A stretch of 64,000 nucleotides of DNA from Shinella zoogloeoides (GTDB taxonomy: Bacteria; Pseudomonadota; Alphaproteobacteria; Rhizobiales; Rhizobiaceae). Under the pieces are notes generated by a model, which worked only from the letters and a program-made list of their open reading frames with translations, searched no databases and was not told the origin of the DNA. A program made the position numbers and the translations under genes. The stretch covers positions 623,001-687,000 of the forward strand of contig NZ_CP131130.1 of assembly GCF_033705735.1 (NCBI RefSeq), given 5' to 3'. This document shows, piece after piece, positions 7,465-15,971 of the stretch. Each line of letters starts with the position of its first letter. The first letter of the stretch is position 1.

Positions 7465-8403
7465 ATGAGAGTACAGGCGATTTTCAACAGGGACGGGGGG
7501 ACGTTCCGCACCACCGACATGGAGGCCTATGCGCGTCATGCGGAAAGGGTCTTCGCGGCGGCAGGGCATCACCTCGACTGTGATATCGTCGAAGGGGCCG
7601 ATATCGAGATGGCGCTGCACCGCTGCGCCGAGCGCACCGACCTCGACGCGATGCTGGCGGGCGGCGGCGACGGCACGGTGTCGGCGGCGGCGGGCCTTGC
7701 CTGGCAGAGCGGAATGCCGCTCGGCATCGTTCCGGCCGGCACGATGAACCTCTTCGCCCGCTCGTTGAAGATCCCGCTCGACATCTGGCAGGCGATCGAG
7801 GCGCTGGCCGATGGCGACATCGCCGCCGCCGATATCGGCACGGCCGACGACCGGGCCTTCGTGCACCAGTTCTCGGCCGGTCTGCACGCCCGCATGGTGC
7901 GGCTGCGCAACGGGATGACCTACCGTTCCCGGCTCGGCAAGATGGCCGCCAACACCCGCGCGGCCCTCGGCGTCATCTTCAACCCGCCGGAATTCGAGGT
8001 GGAATTCAATGTCGACGGCGTCGAGGAGCACCGCAAGGTCTCGGCGATCAACGTCTCCAATAACCGCTTCGGGGAAAACGGCCTGCTCTATGCCGACGAC
8101 CTGACGGGTGGCCATCTCGGCTTCTACACCACCAATCCCCTGAAGCCCGCGGGCGTGGCGAAGCTCGCCTTCGACATCCTGCGCGGCAAGCTGCGCGAGA
8201 ATGCCGACGTCACGGAAATGACCGGTACAGAGGTGGAACTGCACTTTCCCAATGTCGACCGATCGATCAACTGCGTGATCGACGGCGAACTCCTGCCGAT
8301 GGACCGCGACGTCTCCATCCGCCTCCATCCGGGCGAGCTGAAGGTCATGGTGCCGAAGGTGCAGGCGGAGAACATGGCGACCACCGAGCCGGCCGCCGCC
8401 TGA
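7465..8403 (+). CDS. Diacylglycerol/lipid kinase family protein
   Basis: A 312-residue cytoplasmic lipid kinase of the DAGK catalytic-domain family (YegS/DgkB type). The ATP-binding motif GGGDGTVS sits at residues 66-73 and is followed by the family stretch PLGIVPAGTMNLFARSL. The C-terminal half (ISV-like NVSNNRFGENGL, then CVIDGELLPMD) fits the second domain. It likely phosphorylates diacylglycerol or a related lipid. Two in-frame ATGs are close together; 7465 is preferred because GGAG at 7454-7457 is seven bases before it. It is transcribed away from the MFS gene and followed by a RIME-like repeat. Confidence 0.9.
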   Translation: MRVQAIFNRDGGTFRTTDMEAYARHAERVFAAAGHHLDCDIVEGADIEMALHRCAERTDLDAMLAGGGDGTVSAAAGLAWQSGMPLGIVPAGTMNLFARSLKIPLDIWQAIEALADGDIAAADIGTADDRAFVHQFSAGLHARMVRLRNGMTYRSRLGKMAANTRAALGVIFNPPEFEVEFNVDGVEEHRKVSAINVSNNRFGENGLLYADDLTGGHLGFYTTNPLKPAGVAKLAFDILRGKLRENADVTEMTGTEVELHFPNVDRSINCVIDGELLPMDRDVSIRLHPGELKVMVPKVQAENMATTEPAAA

Positions 8404-8419
8404 GGCGGTGCGGAAGCTT

Positions 8420-8559
8420 GCCCCTCACCCTAGCCCTCTCCCCGCAAGCCGGGAGAGGGGACTTGCCCCACGCGACGTTGAAAGTTTGGGAAACCGGTGC
8501 GGCATATCTCCTTCGCCCCGCTTGCGGGGAGAAGGCGGCCGGCAGGCCGGATGAGGGGC
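8420..8559. repeat. RIME-like intergenic palindromic element, copy 1
   Basis: The element begins GCCCCTCACCC and ends with the inverse TGAGGGGC. It contains two large dyads, CCCTCTCCCCGC...GGGAGAGGGG and CTTCGCCCCGC...GCGGGGAGAAG, joined by a conserved stretch with ACTTGCCCCACG and AAACCGGTGCGGCATAT. The same layout recurs at 21539, 51401 and, shortened, 60380. It resembles the Rhizobium intergenic mosaic elements and is non-coding. Confidence 0.85.
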
Positions 8560-8574
8560 ACCCGCCCCTAACCG

Positions 8575-9945
8575 TCAAATCCGCGGCAGATAGGTCTGGT
8601 AGTCGAAATCCGACACCGTGCGCAGGAAGGTGATCGCCTCCTTGCGCTTGGTATCGCCGTAGAGCTTCTGGTAGGCCGCACCGAAGGCGTCCGCGATGAA
8701 GGGCGAGGCGGAGAACTCCTCGACGGCCGTCAGGAAGTCGTGCGTCAGGCGCCTGGCGTCGGCCACGTCCTTGCCCGGCTCCGTCACCGGGCCCGGATCG
8801 AGGTCGTTTTCGAGGCCGAGCAGGATGCCGCCGAGGATCGCCGTCAAAAGCAGATAGGGATTGACGTCCGCGCCCGCCACGCGATGCTCCACGCGTGCCG
8901 CCGGGCCGTCCTTGTCCGGGATGCGGATGGCGGTGCCGCGATGGCCGAAGCCCCAGGTAAGGTCGACCGGCGCGAAGGAGCCCGGCTGGAAGCGGCGGTA
9001 GGAGTTGGCGAAAGGCGCGAAGACGAGCTGGGCGTCGCGCATGGTCTGCAGCATGCCGGCGGTGATCGACTTCAGCTTCGTCGGCTCGCCGCCCTTTGCG
9101 TCGAGGATGTTGCGGCCGTCCCTGTCAATGATGCTGCAATGGACATGCAGGCCCGAGCCCGCATGCTCGGCATAGGGCTTGGCCATGCAGGTGGACTTCA
9201 GGCCGAAGCGGGGCGCGGCCAGTTCGGCGATGCGCTTGAGATAGATGCAGTCGTCGGCGGCCGCCATGGCGTCCGGCCGGTGCAGCAGGTTGATCTCGAA
9301 CTGGCCGGGGCCGAATTCGGCGGTCGTCGCATCGGCGGGAAGGTCCATCGCCTTCGCCCAGCTCCGCACGGTCTGGAGATAGCCGTCGAGCGCATCCGTC
9401 GCGCGCATGTCGTAGAGCTGGAAGCCGTTCGGCTCGCCGCGATACATCAGGGCTGCCGGCGGGCGCGGCTTGCCGGTCTCGCGCCAGTCGTCCTCGACCA
9501 CGTAGAATTCGAGCTCGGTCGCCACGACCGGCGTCAAACCCTTGTCTTCGAAACGCTTCAGCATGCGCCCGAGAATGGCGCGCGGATCCATGAAGGAGGC
9601 GCTGCCGTCGAATTCGTGCATGGTGGCGAGCACCTGGCGCGAGCCTTCCGGCGCCCAGGGCATGGCCGCCAGCGAGCGGCGGTCGGGAATGCACAGGCCG
9701 TCCGGATCGCCGACGGAGATGGAAAGGCCGGTGATGTCGTCATTGTCGTCGCCCCAGATATCGAGCGACTGGGTGGAGGAGGGCAGGCGCACGGAACCGT
9801 CCCAGATCTTCTTCTCGCCTTCCAGCGGAACCTGCTTGCCGCGCAGGTCCCCGTTCATGCCGACGAGGAGGATTTCGATACGGGCCGGGGCATCGATAGG
9901 GGCGTTGGCGCGCGGCGAACCGGCTGCCGTCTTGTCGTTTGTCAT
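8575..9945 (-). CDS. Glutamine synthetase-family gamma-glutamylpolyamine synthetase (PuuA-like)
   Basis: A 456-residue class-I-type glutamine synthetase homologue. It has the GS beta-grasp N-domain, the acidic metal motif TELEFYVVEDDW, the pair EFGPGQFEINL, the histidine strand GSGLHVHCSI, and the C-terminal RVEHRVAGADVNPYLLL. These point to the PuuA/GlnT branch, which ligates glutamate to putrescine or another amine using ATP. The divergent neighbour is a SpuC-like polyamine aminotransferase, supporting a role in polyamine catabolism. The frame continues upstream to 10044, but the ATG at 9945 with an AGG site gives the family start. A candidate operator lies in the shared upstream region. 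Confidence 0.88.
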   Translation of the reverse strand: MTNDKTAAGSPRANAPIDAPARIEILLVGMNGDLRGKQVPLEGEKKIWDGSVRLPSSTQSLDIWGDDNDDITGLSISVGDPDGLCIPDRRSLAAMPWAPEGSRQVLATMHEFDGSASFMDPRAILGRMLKRFEDKGLTPVVATELEFYVVEDDWRETGKPRPPAALMYRGEPNGFQLYDMRATDALDGYLQTVRSWAKAMDLPADATTAEFGPGQFEINLLHRPDAMAAADDCIYLKRIAELAAPRFGLKSTCMAKPYAEHAGSGLHVHCSIIDRDGRNILDAKGGEPTKLKSITAGMLQTMRDAQLVFAPFANSYRRFQPGSFAPVDLTWGFGHRGTAIRIPDKDGPAARVEHRVAGADVNPYLLLTAILGGILLGLENDLDPGPVTEPGKDVADARRLTHDFLTAVEEFSASPFIADAFGAAYQKLYGDTKRKEAITFLRTVSDFDYQTYLPRI

Positions 9946-10010
9946 GGTGCCTGCTTTTGGTTTGGCGGGAAGCAAGGACAGGAAATTTTGCGTGCGCTCG
10001 ATCTCTTGCC

Positions 10011-10033
10011 AAATGCCTGTTGTATGGGCATTT
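10011..10033. promoter_or_regulatory. Candidate operator between puuA-like and spuC-like genes
   Basis: AAATGCC (10011-10017) and GGCATTT (10027-10033) form a perfect inverted repeat with a 9-base spacer. It sits midway between two divergent polyamine genes, 62 bases before the spuC-like start. A dimeric regulator could control both from here. No regulator gene adjoins. Confidence 0.55.
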
Positions 10034-10094
10034 TCGTAGCCCATTCTGTCTCGCCGTTCAATAAGGCGGGGCCTACCCCCAAGGATGTAGTCAA

Positions 10095-11468
10095 ATGTCG
10101 AACAGCAGTGCAGCAGCCGCTTCCAACCTCGGTGCCCTCGATGCCGCTCATCATCTTCATCCCTTCTCGGACATGAAGAAGCTGAACGCGACGGGCACGC
10201 GCATCATCGAGCGGGGCGAGGGCTCCTATATCTTCGACAATCACGGCAAGCGCTATCTCGACGGCTTCGCGGGCCTGTGGTGCGTCAATATCGGCTATGG
10301 CCGCAGGGAGATCGCCGACGCGGTCGTGCGCCAGATGAACGAGCTGCCCTATTACAACACCTTCTTCGGCACCACGACGCCGCCGGCCGTGCTGCTCGCC
10401 CAGAAGATCACCTCGCATGCCGGCCCGAACATCAACCGCGTCTTCTTCACCGGCTCGGGCTCGGAGGCCAACGACACCTGGTTCCGCATGGCCCGCGTCT
10501 ACTGGGGCGCCATGGGCAAGCCGACCAAGAAGGCGGTCATCGCCCGCAAGAACGGCTATCACGGCTCGACGGTCGCCGGCGCCTCGCTCGGCGGCATGAA
10601 GTGGATGCACGAGCAGGGGGATCTGCCGATCGCCGGCGTCCACCATATCGACCAGCCCTTCTGGTACGGTGAGGGCGGCGATCTTTCGTCCGACGAGTTC
10701 GGCCTGAAGATGGCCCGCCAGCTGGAAGAGAAGATCGACGAGCTCGGCGAGGACAATGTCGCCGCCTTCGTCGCCGAGCCGATCCAGGGCGCGGGCGGCG
10801 TCATCGTGCCGCCGGCCACCTACTGGCCGGAGATCGCCCGAATCTGCAAGGCGCGCAACATCCTGCTCGTGACGGACGAAGTGATCTGCGGCTTCGGCCG
10901 CACCGGCCACTGGTTCGGCCACCAGCATTTCGGCGTCGAGCCGGACCTGGCCCCCATCGCCAAGGGCCTTTCCTCCGGCTACCTGCCCATCGGCGGCGTC
11001 ATGGTCTCCGACCGCGTCGGCAATGTGCTGGTCGAGGAAGTGGGCGACTTCAACCACGGCTTCACCTATTCCGGCCACCCGGTCTGCGCGGCTGCCGCGC
11101 TGGAGAACCTGCGCATCATCGAGGACGAGAAGCTGGTCGAGCGCGTCCACGACGACATTGGCCCCTATCTCGCTGCCGGCCTCAAGTCGCTGGAGGACCT
11201 GCCGATCGTCGGCGAGGTCCAGCAGGTCGGCCTGATGGCCGCCGTCCAGCTCGCCGAGGACAAGGCGACCCGCAAGCGCTTCGAGGACAAGGAAAAAGCC
11301 GGCGTCACCGTCCGCAACCATTGCCTGGAAAACGGCCTGGTCCTGCGCGCCACCGGCGACCGAATGCTCTTCTCCCCGCCGCTCGTCATCACCCATGCCG
11401 AGGTCGACCAGATGATCGACATCACGCGCAAGGGCTTGGAACATGCGTGGAAGGTAATGGCGGGCTGA
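10095..11468 (+). CDS. Class-III aminotransferase, putrescine/polyamine:pyruvate type (SpuC-like)
   Basis: A 457-residue PLP enzyme. Visible features are the N-terminal omega-aminotransferase stretch HHLHPFSDMK, GSGSEANDTW, the PLP-binding aspartate in LLVTDEVICGFGRTG, and the Schiff-base lysine K290 in PIAKGLSSGY. The sequence closely fits SpuC-type enzymes that move the terminal amine of putrescine, spermidine or cadaverine to pyruvate. It is divergent from the glutamylpolyamine synthetase-like gene. AAGGA precedes the ATG at good distance. Related members take beta-alanine or taurine, so the substrate is inferred from context. Confidence 0.88.
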   Translation: MSNSSAAAASNLGALDAAHHLHPFSDMKKLNATGTRIIERGEGSYIFDNHGKRYLDGFAGLWCVNIGYGRREIADAVVRQMNELPYYNTFFGTTTPPAVLLAQKITSHAGPNINRVFFTGSGSEANDTWFRMARVYWGAMGKPTKKAVIARKNGYHGSTVAGASLGGMKWMHEQGDLPIAGVHHIDQPFWYGEGGDLSSDEFGLKMARQLEEKIDELGEDNVAAFVAEPIQGAGGVIVPPATYWPEIARICKARNILLVTDEVICGFGRTGHWFGHQHFGVEPDLAPIAKGLSSGYLPIGGVMVSDRVGNVLVEEVGDFNHGFTYSGHPVCAAAALENLRIIEDEKLVERVHDDIGPYLAAGLKSLEDLPIVGEVQQVGLMAAVQLAEDKATRKRFEDKEKAGVTVRNHCLENGLVLRATGDRMLFSPPLVITHAEVDQMIDITRKGLEHAWKVMAG

Positions 11469-11507
11469 GGAATCGGCCGGCAATTCCATAAGGATGGAGG
11501 ACAAGGG

Positions 11508-12812
11508 ATGACAGGCAGGGTTTTGCTCCTTCTCGCCGGCGCCCTGATGGGCGCGACGGCCGTGATCGGCCCGGCGGGCGCCGCCGGCAAGTCCACATAC
11601 GAGCAGCTTGCCATCTTCGGCGAGGTGCTCGAGCGGATCGAGCGCGAATATGTGACGCCGCCGAAGGAAGACGAGCTCATCGAGAACGCCATCAACGGCA
11701 TGCTCACCTCGCTCGACCCGCATTCCTCCTACATGAACGCCGAGGCCGCCGAGGATGCGCGCACCGAATTGCGCGGCGAGTTCGGTGGCCTCGGCATCCA
11801 GGTGACGATGGAGGACGGGCGGGTCAAGGTCATCGCTCCCATGGACGATACGCCCGCGGCGAAGGCCGGCGTTCTGGTCGGCGATTATATTTCCGAAATC
11901 GACGGCCAGTCCCTGAGCGGCCTGAAGCTCGACGAGGCGGTGGAGAGGATGCGCGGTCCGGTCGATACGCCGATCACGCTGACGCTCATCCGCGAGGGCG
12001 CCGACAAGCCGATTACGCTGACCATCGTGCGCGATATCATCGCCGTGGAGGCCGTGAAATCCCGCGTCGAGAACGATGTCGGCTACCTGCGCGTCATCTC
12101 CTTCACCGAAAGGACCTATGACGACCTGGAGGCTGCAATCGCCAGGATCAAGGAAGACGTGCCGGCCGACAGGCTGAAGGGCTACGTGCTGGACCTCCGT
12201 CTCAATCCCGGCGGCCTGGTCGATCAGGCGATCGCCGTCTCCGATGCCTTCCTGGAGCGCGGCGAGGTCGTCTCGACCCGCGGCCGCAACGAGGGCGAGA
12301 CCCGCCGTTACAATGCGACTGAAGGTGACCTCACCGATAGCAAGCCCGTCGTCGTGCTGGTGAACGGCGGCTCGGCCTCGGCTGCGGAAATCGTCGCCGG
12401 CGCATTGCAGGACCTGCGCCGCGCCACCGTCGTCGGCACCCGTTCCTTCGGCAAGGGCTCGGTCCAGACCATCATCCCGATGGGCGATGCCGGTGCCCTG
12501 CGCCTGACGACGGCGCTCTACTACACGCCGTCCGGCAAATCGATCCAGGGCACCGGCATCACGCCGGACATCACGGTCGAGCAGCCTCTCCCGCCCGAGC
12601 TTCAGGGCAGGGATGAGACCGCCGGCGAATCGAGCCTGCCCGGTCATATCCAGGGCCAGAGCGAGACGGATGCCGGTTCGGGCTCGTCCGCCTACGTTCC
12701 GCCGGAAGCCAAGGACGACGTCCAGCTCCAATACGCGCTTGAACTCCTGCGCGGCGAGAAGACGGATCCGTCCTTCCCGCCGGATCAGGAAAGGGCGTTC
12801 TCCCTCAGGTGA
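11508..12812 (+). CDS. S41-family C-terminal processing peptidase (CtpA-like)
   Basis: A 434-residue exported serine protease with a signal peptide ending near residue 25. It has a PDZ domain (about residues 95-180; GGLGIQVTMEDGRVKVI) followed by the tail-protease core. The Ser-Lys-Gln catalytic set is intact: S291 in GGSASAAEI, K316 and Q320 in RSFGKGSVQT, with the same spacing as in characterised Ctp enzymes. It probably trims or degrades periplasmic proteins, including those shaping peptidoglycan. The C-terminus has a flexible Gly/Ser/Glu-rich region. It lies 39 bp after the aminotransferase, same strand, and converges on amn. Confidence 0.9.
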   Translation: MTGRVLLLLAGALMGATAVIGPAGAAGKSTYEQLAIFGEVLERIEREYVTPPKEDELIENAINGMLTSLDPHSSYMNAEAAEDARTELRGEFGGLGIQVTMEDGRVKVIAPMDDTPAAKAGVLVGDYISEIDGQSLSGLKLDEAVERMRGPVDTPITLTLIREGADKPITLTIVRDIIAVEAVKSRVENDVGYLRVISFTERTYDDLEAAIARIKEDVPADRLKGYVLDLRLNPGGLVDQAIAVSDAFLERGEVVSTRGRNEGETRRYNATEGDLTDSKPVVVLVNGGSASAAEIVAGALQDLRRATVVGTRSFGKGSVQTIIPMGDAGALRLTTALYYTPSGKSIQGTGITPDITVEQPLPPELQGRDETAGESSLPGHIQGQSETDAGSGSSAYVPPEAKDDVQLQYALELLRGEKTDPSFPPDQERAFSLR

Positions 12813-12822
12813 ACGGCTCCGC

Positions 12823-14325
12823 CTACTGGAACGCCGTCTCGAAGAAGCTTCTCAGCTTGCGGGAATGCAGCTTTTCCGTCGGCATGCCGGCGAGTTTTTC
12901 CAGCGCCCGGATGCCGATCCTCAAGTGCTGGTTGACCTGGGTTCGGTAGAAGGCCGTCGCCATGCCGGGCAGTTTCAGCTCGCCGTGCAGCGGCTTGTCG
13001 GAAACACACAGCAGCGTGCCGTAGGGCACGCGGAAGCGGAAGCCGTTGGCGGCGATGGTCGCCGATTCCATGTCGAGCGCGATGGCGCGCGACTGCGACA
13101 GCCGCTTCACCGGTCCGCGCTGGTCGCGCAGTTCCCAGTTGCGGTTGTCGATGGTCGCGACGGTGCCGGTGCGCATGATGCGCTTGAGATCGTAGCCCTG
13201 GAGGCCCGTGACCTCCTCCACCGCGCTTTCGAGCGCCACCTGCACCTCGGCGAGCGCCGGGATCGGCACCCAGACGGGCAGGTCGTCGTCGAGCACGTGG
13301 TCCTCGCGCACATAAGCATGGGCGAGCACATAGTCGCCGAGCGTCTGGCTGTTCCTGAGACCCGCGCAATGGCCGAGCATCAGCCAGGCATGCGGGCGCA
13401 GCACGGCGATATGGTCGGTGATCGTCTTGGCGTTGGAGGGGCCGACGCCGATATTGACCAGCGTGATGCCGCCATGGCCCTTCTTCTTGATGTGGTAGGC
13501 CGGCATCTGCGGCAGGCGGCCGGGGGTGATGTTGGGCTCCGGCTTGTCGGAACCGGCCGGGGTGATGATGTTGCCGGGCTCGACGAAGGCCGTGTAGCCG
13601 TTGCCGCCTTCCGCCATCTGCTGGCGCGCCCATTCGCAGAATTCGTCGACATAAAACTGGTAGTTCGTGAAGAGCACGAAATTCTGGAAATGATTGGCCC
13701 TGGTCGCCGTGTAGTGGCTGAGGCGGGCGAGCGAGTAATCGACGCGCTGCGCGGTGAAGGGCGCAAGCGGCGAGGGCTCGCCCGGGCCGGGCTCGTAGGC
13801 GCCATTGGCGATCTCGTCGTCGGTATTGGTCAGGTCCGGCGCGTCGAAGAGGTCGCGCAGCGGAAGCTCGATGCCTTCGGCGACCTCCGCCTCCACATGG
13901 GCGCCCTCGCCGAAGGCGAAGTGCAGCGGGATCGGCGTCGCCGATTCCGAGACGATGACACGCACCCCGTGATTGCGCATCAGGAGGCCGAGCTGTTCCT
14001 TGAGGTAATGCCGGAAGAGCTTTGGCCGGGTGATCGTCGTCGTATAGACGCCGGGCGAGGCGACATAGCCGTAGGACAGGCGGGAATCGACATGGCCGAA
14101 GCTCGTCGTCTCGATGCTGACCTGCGGATAGCAGGCGCGGAAGCGCGTTTCCGGCGTGCCGGTCCGGCCGAGCGAGACGAAGGCGTTGGTGAGGAATTTC
14201 GTATTGCGCTCGTAGAGCGCCTCGAGGGCATCGACGGCGGCGACCGGATCGTCGAAGGAGCGCGGCTCGTAAGGCTCGGGCGTGGCGAAGGAAAGCGGTT
14301 TCGGCGAGAAGGTTCGTTTGCTCAT
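12823..14325 (-). CDS. amn: AMP nucleosidase
   Basis: A 500-residue cytoplasmic enzyme that splits AMP to adenine and ribose 5-phosphate. The N-terminal AMP nucleosidase-specific domain is followed by a nucleoside phosphorylase fold with GITLVNIGVGPSNAKTITDH, LMLGHCAGLRNSQ and the catalytic region AIALDMESATIAANGFRFRVPYGTLLCVSDKPLHGELK. The length matches the family. The stop codon is 10 bases from the convergent ctpA-like stop, without an obvious terminator. I see no strong ribosome binding site before the ATG at 14325. Confidence 0.95.
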   Translation of the reverse strand: MSKRTFSPKPLSFATPEPYEPRSFDDPVAAVDALEALYERNTKFLTNAFVSLGRTGTPETRFRACYPQVSIETTSFGHVDSRLSYGYVASPGVYTTTITRPKLFRHYLKEQLGLLMRNHGVRVIVSESATPIPLHFAFGEGAHVEAEVAEGIELPLRDLFDAPDLTNTDDEIANGAYEPGPGEPSPLAPFTAQRVDYSLARLSHYTATRANHFQNFVLFTNYQFYVDEFCEWARQQMAEGGNGYTAFVEPGNIITPAGSDKPEPNITPGRLPQMPAYHIKKKGHGGITLVNIGVGPSNAKTITDHIAVLRPHAWLMLGHCAGLRNSQTLGDYVLAHAYVREDHVLDDDLPVWVPIPALAEVQVALESAVEEVTGLQGYDLKRIMRTGTVATIDNRNWELRDQRGPVKRLSQSRAIALDMESATIAANGFRFRVPYGTLLCVSDKPLHGELKLPGMATAFYRTQVNQHLRIGIRALEKLAGMPTEKLHSRKLRSFFETAFQ

Positions 14326-14455
14326 GAATCACTATAGTTGTTGTTATTTGACAAGCAAACGACAAGTTCCGCGCGCCCGCAAGCCCCGGGGTAAGGACGC
14401 TGCGGCGCCATGCCCATAGCGGCGTGAAAACAGGAGGATAGGAGGGCCGGCACCC

Positions 14456-14776
14456 CTATCGCGGGGCGGCGAGAACGATGCCCGCGCCTACCAGCGCAAG
14501 CGTCGCGCCGGCAAGGTCGAAGCGGTCGGGGCGCATGCCCTCGGCAAGCCAAAGCCAGAGCAGCGAGGCGGCGATATAGACGCCGCCATAGGCGGCATAG
14601 GCGCGGCCCGCAAAGGCGCTGTCGACCTGCGCCAGCAGCCAGCCGAAAAGGGCGAGCGAGGCCATGCCGGGGATGAGCCACAGGATGGACTTGTCGAGCC
14701 GCCACCAGGCCCAGAAGGCGAAGCAGCCGGCGATCTCGGCAAGGGCGGCGGCGGAAAAGACGAGAAGGGATTTCAT
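14456..14776 (-). CDS. YnfA family (UPF0060) small membrane protein
   Basis: A 106-residue protein with four hydrophobic helices and the family features [18 protein letters not shown] and [23 protein letters not shown]0060 proteins are small inner-membrane proteins of uncertain function, distantly like small multidrug-resistance exporters. The length and start are typical. Confidence 0.92.
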   Translation of the reverse strand: MKSLLVFSAAALAEIAGCFAFWAWWRLDKSILWLIPGMASLALFGWLLAQVDSAFAGRAYAAYGGVYIAASLLWLWLAEGMRPDRFDLAGATLALVGAGIVLAAPR

Positions 14777-14845
14777 CCGGTGCTCCGGGCTGGCGGCGAG
14801 AGGCCGGCCCGGTTTAGCACGGAACGGGAAAAGACGAAGCCTGCC

Positions 14846-15022
14846 TCAGCTCATCGACTGGCGCTGGAGTGTGACGAAAAGCACGAGGCCCGCTCCCTGC
14901 TTGGTGATGCCGAGGCCGCCCGCATTGCTCCAGGCGAGCGCCCCGACCGGGGTGATCATCATCGCGCAAAGCGTCAGGATGCGCAGCAGCATGGTCGAGG
15001 TGTGGGCGAGGGCGGCGATCAT
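14846..15022 (-). CDS. Small hydrophobic protein, 58 residues
   Basis: An open frame too short for standard listings, starting ATG at 15022 and ending TGA at 14846. The translation begins MIAALAHTSTMLLRILTL and has one hydrophobic segment (residues 10-31) and a polar Gln/Arg tail. It lies 28 bases after the other small gene on the same strand, suggesting a two-gene unit. I do not recognise a family and the ribosome binding site is weak. Confidence 0.45.
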   Translation of the reverse strand: MIAALAHTSTMLLRILTLCAMMITPVGALAWSNAGGLGITKQGAGLVLFVTLQRQSMS

Positions 15023-15050
15023 CGGGTTTCGTCCGGCAGGCGAGGTCGGG

Positions 15051-15215
15051 TCAGAGCGAGGCGCGGCACATGCTCGGCGTGGAGCAGGCGATGAGCTTGC
15101 CGGTGCCGTTGTGCGTGCTGCGGCGATAGTCCGTCTCGACGGCGGCGGCCAGCATGATGGCGAAGACGGCCATCAGCAGGGTGATGATCGTGAGGCGGCG
15201 TGCGAGGATGTCCAT
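15051..15215 (-). CDS. Small exported or membrane protein, 54 residues
   Basis: The frame starts at the ATG at 15215, preceded by AGGGA at good spacing. It codes an N-terminal signal-anchor (MDILARRLTIITLLMAVFAI) and a polar C-terminus with two cysteines (LIACSTPSMC), possibly a disulphide pair outside the cytoplasm. A longer in-frame start exists at 15260 but lacks a better site. No family recognised. Confidence 0.5.
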   Translation of the reverse strand: MDILARRLTIITLLMAVFAIMLAAAVETDYRRSTHNGTGKLIACSTPSMCRASL

Positions 15216-15443
15216 GGTGATGTCCCTCATCCAGATGTTTCGGTGTAGCCGTTTTCGCACCTCAGGACTGAACGGTCCCTGAGAGGCCGGTTCATCTCCC
15301 GTTCAGGAAAGGTGTGATTCGGTTTTCGGGGATGGACAGGACGTCGATGAAGCCTTGAAATCAGCGGCTTGAGCGAAGGCGCGCGGCCGAAATGGACAAA
15401 ATGCGCCGGCTCGGCTTGCTGACGAACCTCGCCTCACGCACCG

Positions 15444-15532
15444 CCGTCATCCTCGGCCTTGTGCCGAGGATCTACCAACGTATCGAGAAACGGAGGCGTT
15501 TGCAGATGCTCGGGACAGGCCCGAGCATGACG
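15444..15532. repeat. Mosaic palindromic repeat in a 417-bp gene-free stretch
   Basis: The element starts GCCGTCATCCTCGG, with its dyad TCCTCGGCCTTGTGCCGAGGA, and ends ATGCTCGGGACAGGCCCGAGCAT then GACGG. The outer ends CCGTCAT and ATGACGG are inverted copies of each other. A related dyad lies between iolE and iolD at 23557. The rest of 15216-15632 shows no gene or other recognisable site. Confidence 0.75.
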
Positions 15533-15632
15533 GAAGAGAGGGTTTCACACTTTATCGGCAGTATGAGCCGGCGCGGTGCGCCGGCTTTAGCATGGCTTCA
15601 GGAATGTGTGCCGAAAGCCGCGGCCTGGCCGT

Positions 15633-15971
15633 TCACAGCCGCGTCCAGGTCTGCGACTTGCAGAGAACGGCTAGGACGCAACCCTTCATGCGCAGGGAAT
15701 TGCCGCTGACGGCGCCGGAGCCGCTATAGGTCTTGTCCGTCTCCGGGTCGGTGATCGAGCCGCTATAATCGGCGCCCGTGCCGTCGAGCTTGCCGATGCG
15801 CTTTCCGGCATGCTTGCCCGTCTTCAGCGTGATGCAGAAGCTGCCGCCGCATTTGGCGATGGCGGCGGTGGCGCCGCTCGCCGTCTTCCAGTTGCCCTCG
15901 ATCGGTTCGGCGGCCAGCGCGATGCCCGGCGCCGCCAGAAGCGCGGTGGCGATCCATGTCCTCAGTTTCAT
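15633..15971 (-). CDS. Secreted DUF2147 family protein
   Basis: A 112-residue protein with a signal peptide (MKLRTWIATALLAAPGIALA). The mature part has the DUF2147 pattern: PIEGNWKTASGATAAIAKCGGSFC near the start, then DPETDKTYSGSG and a closing MKGCVLAVLCKSQTWTR. Four cysteines probably form two disulphides in the periplasm. The family is a small beta-barrel of unknown role, widespread in alphaproteobacteria. AGGAGG precedes the ATG. Monocistronic. Confidence 0.85.
   Translation of the reverse strand: MKLRTWIATALLAAPGIALAAEPIEGNWKTASGATAAIAKCGGSFCITLKTGKHAGKRIGKLDGTGADYSGSITDPETDKTYSGSGAVSGNSLRMKGCVLAVLCKSQTWTRL

Noticed and set aside
9942..12731. A 929-codon open frame antisense to the spuC-like and ctpA-like genes
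   Set aside because: Low-complexity Asp/Arg/Gly/Ala/His composition, no recognisable domain, and both sense genes have clear catalytic motifs.
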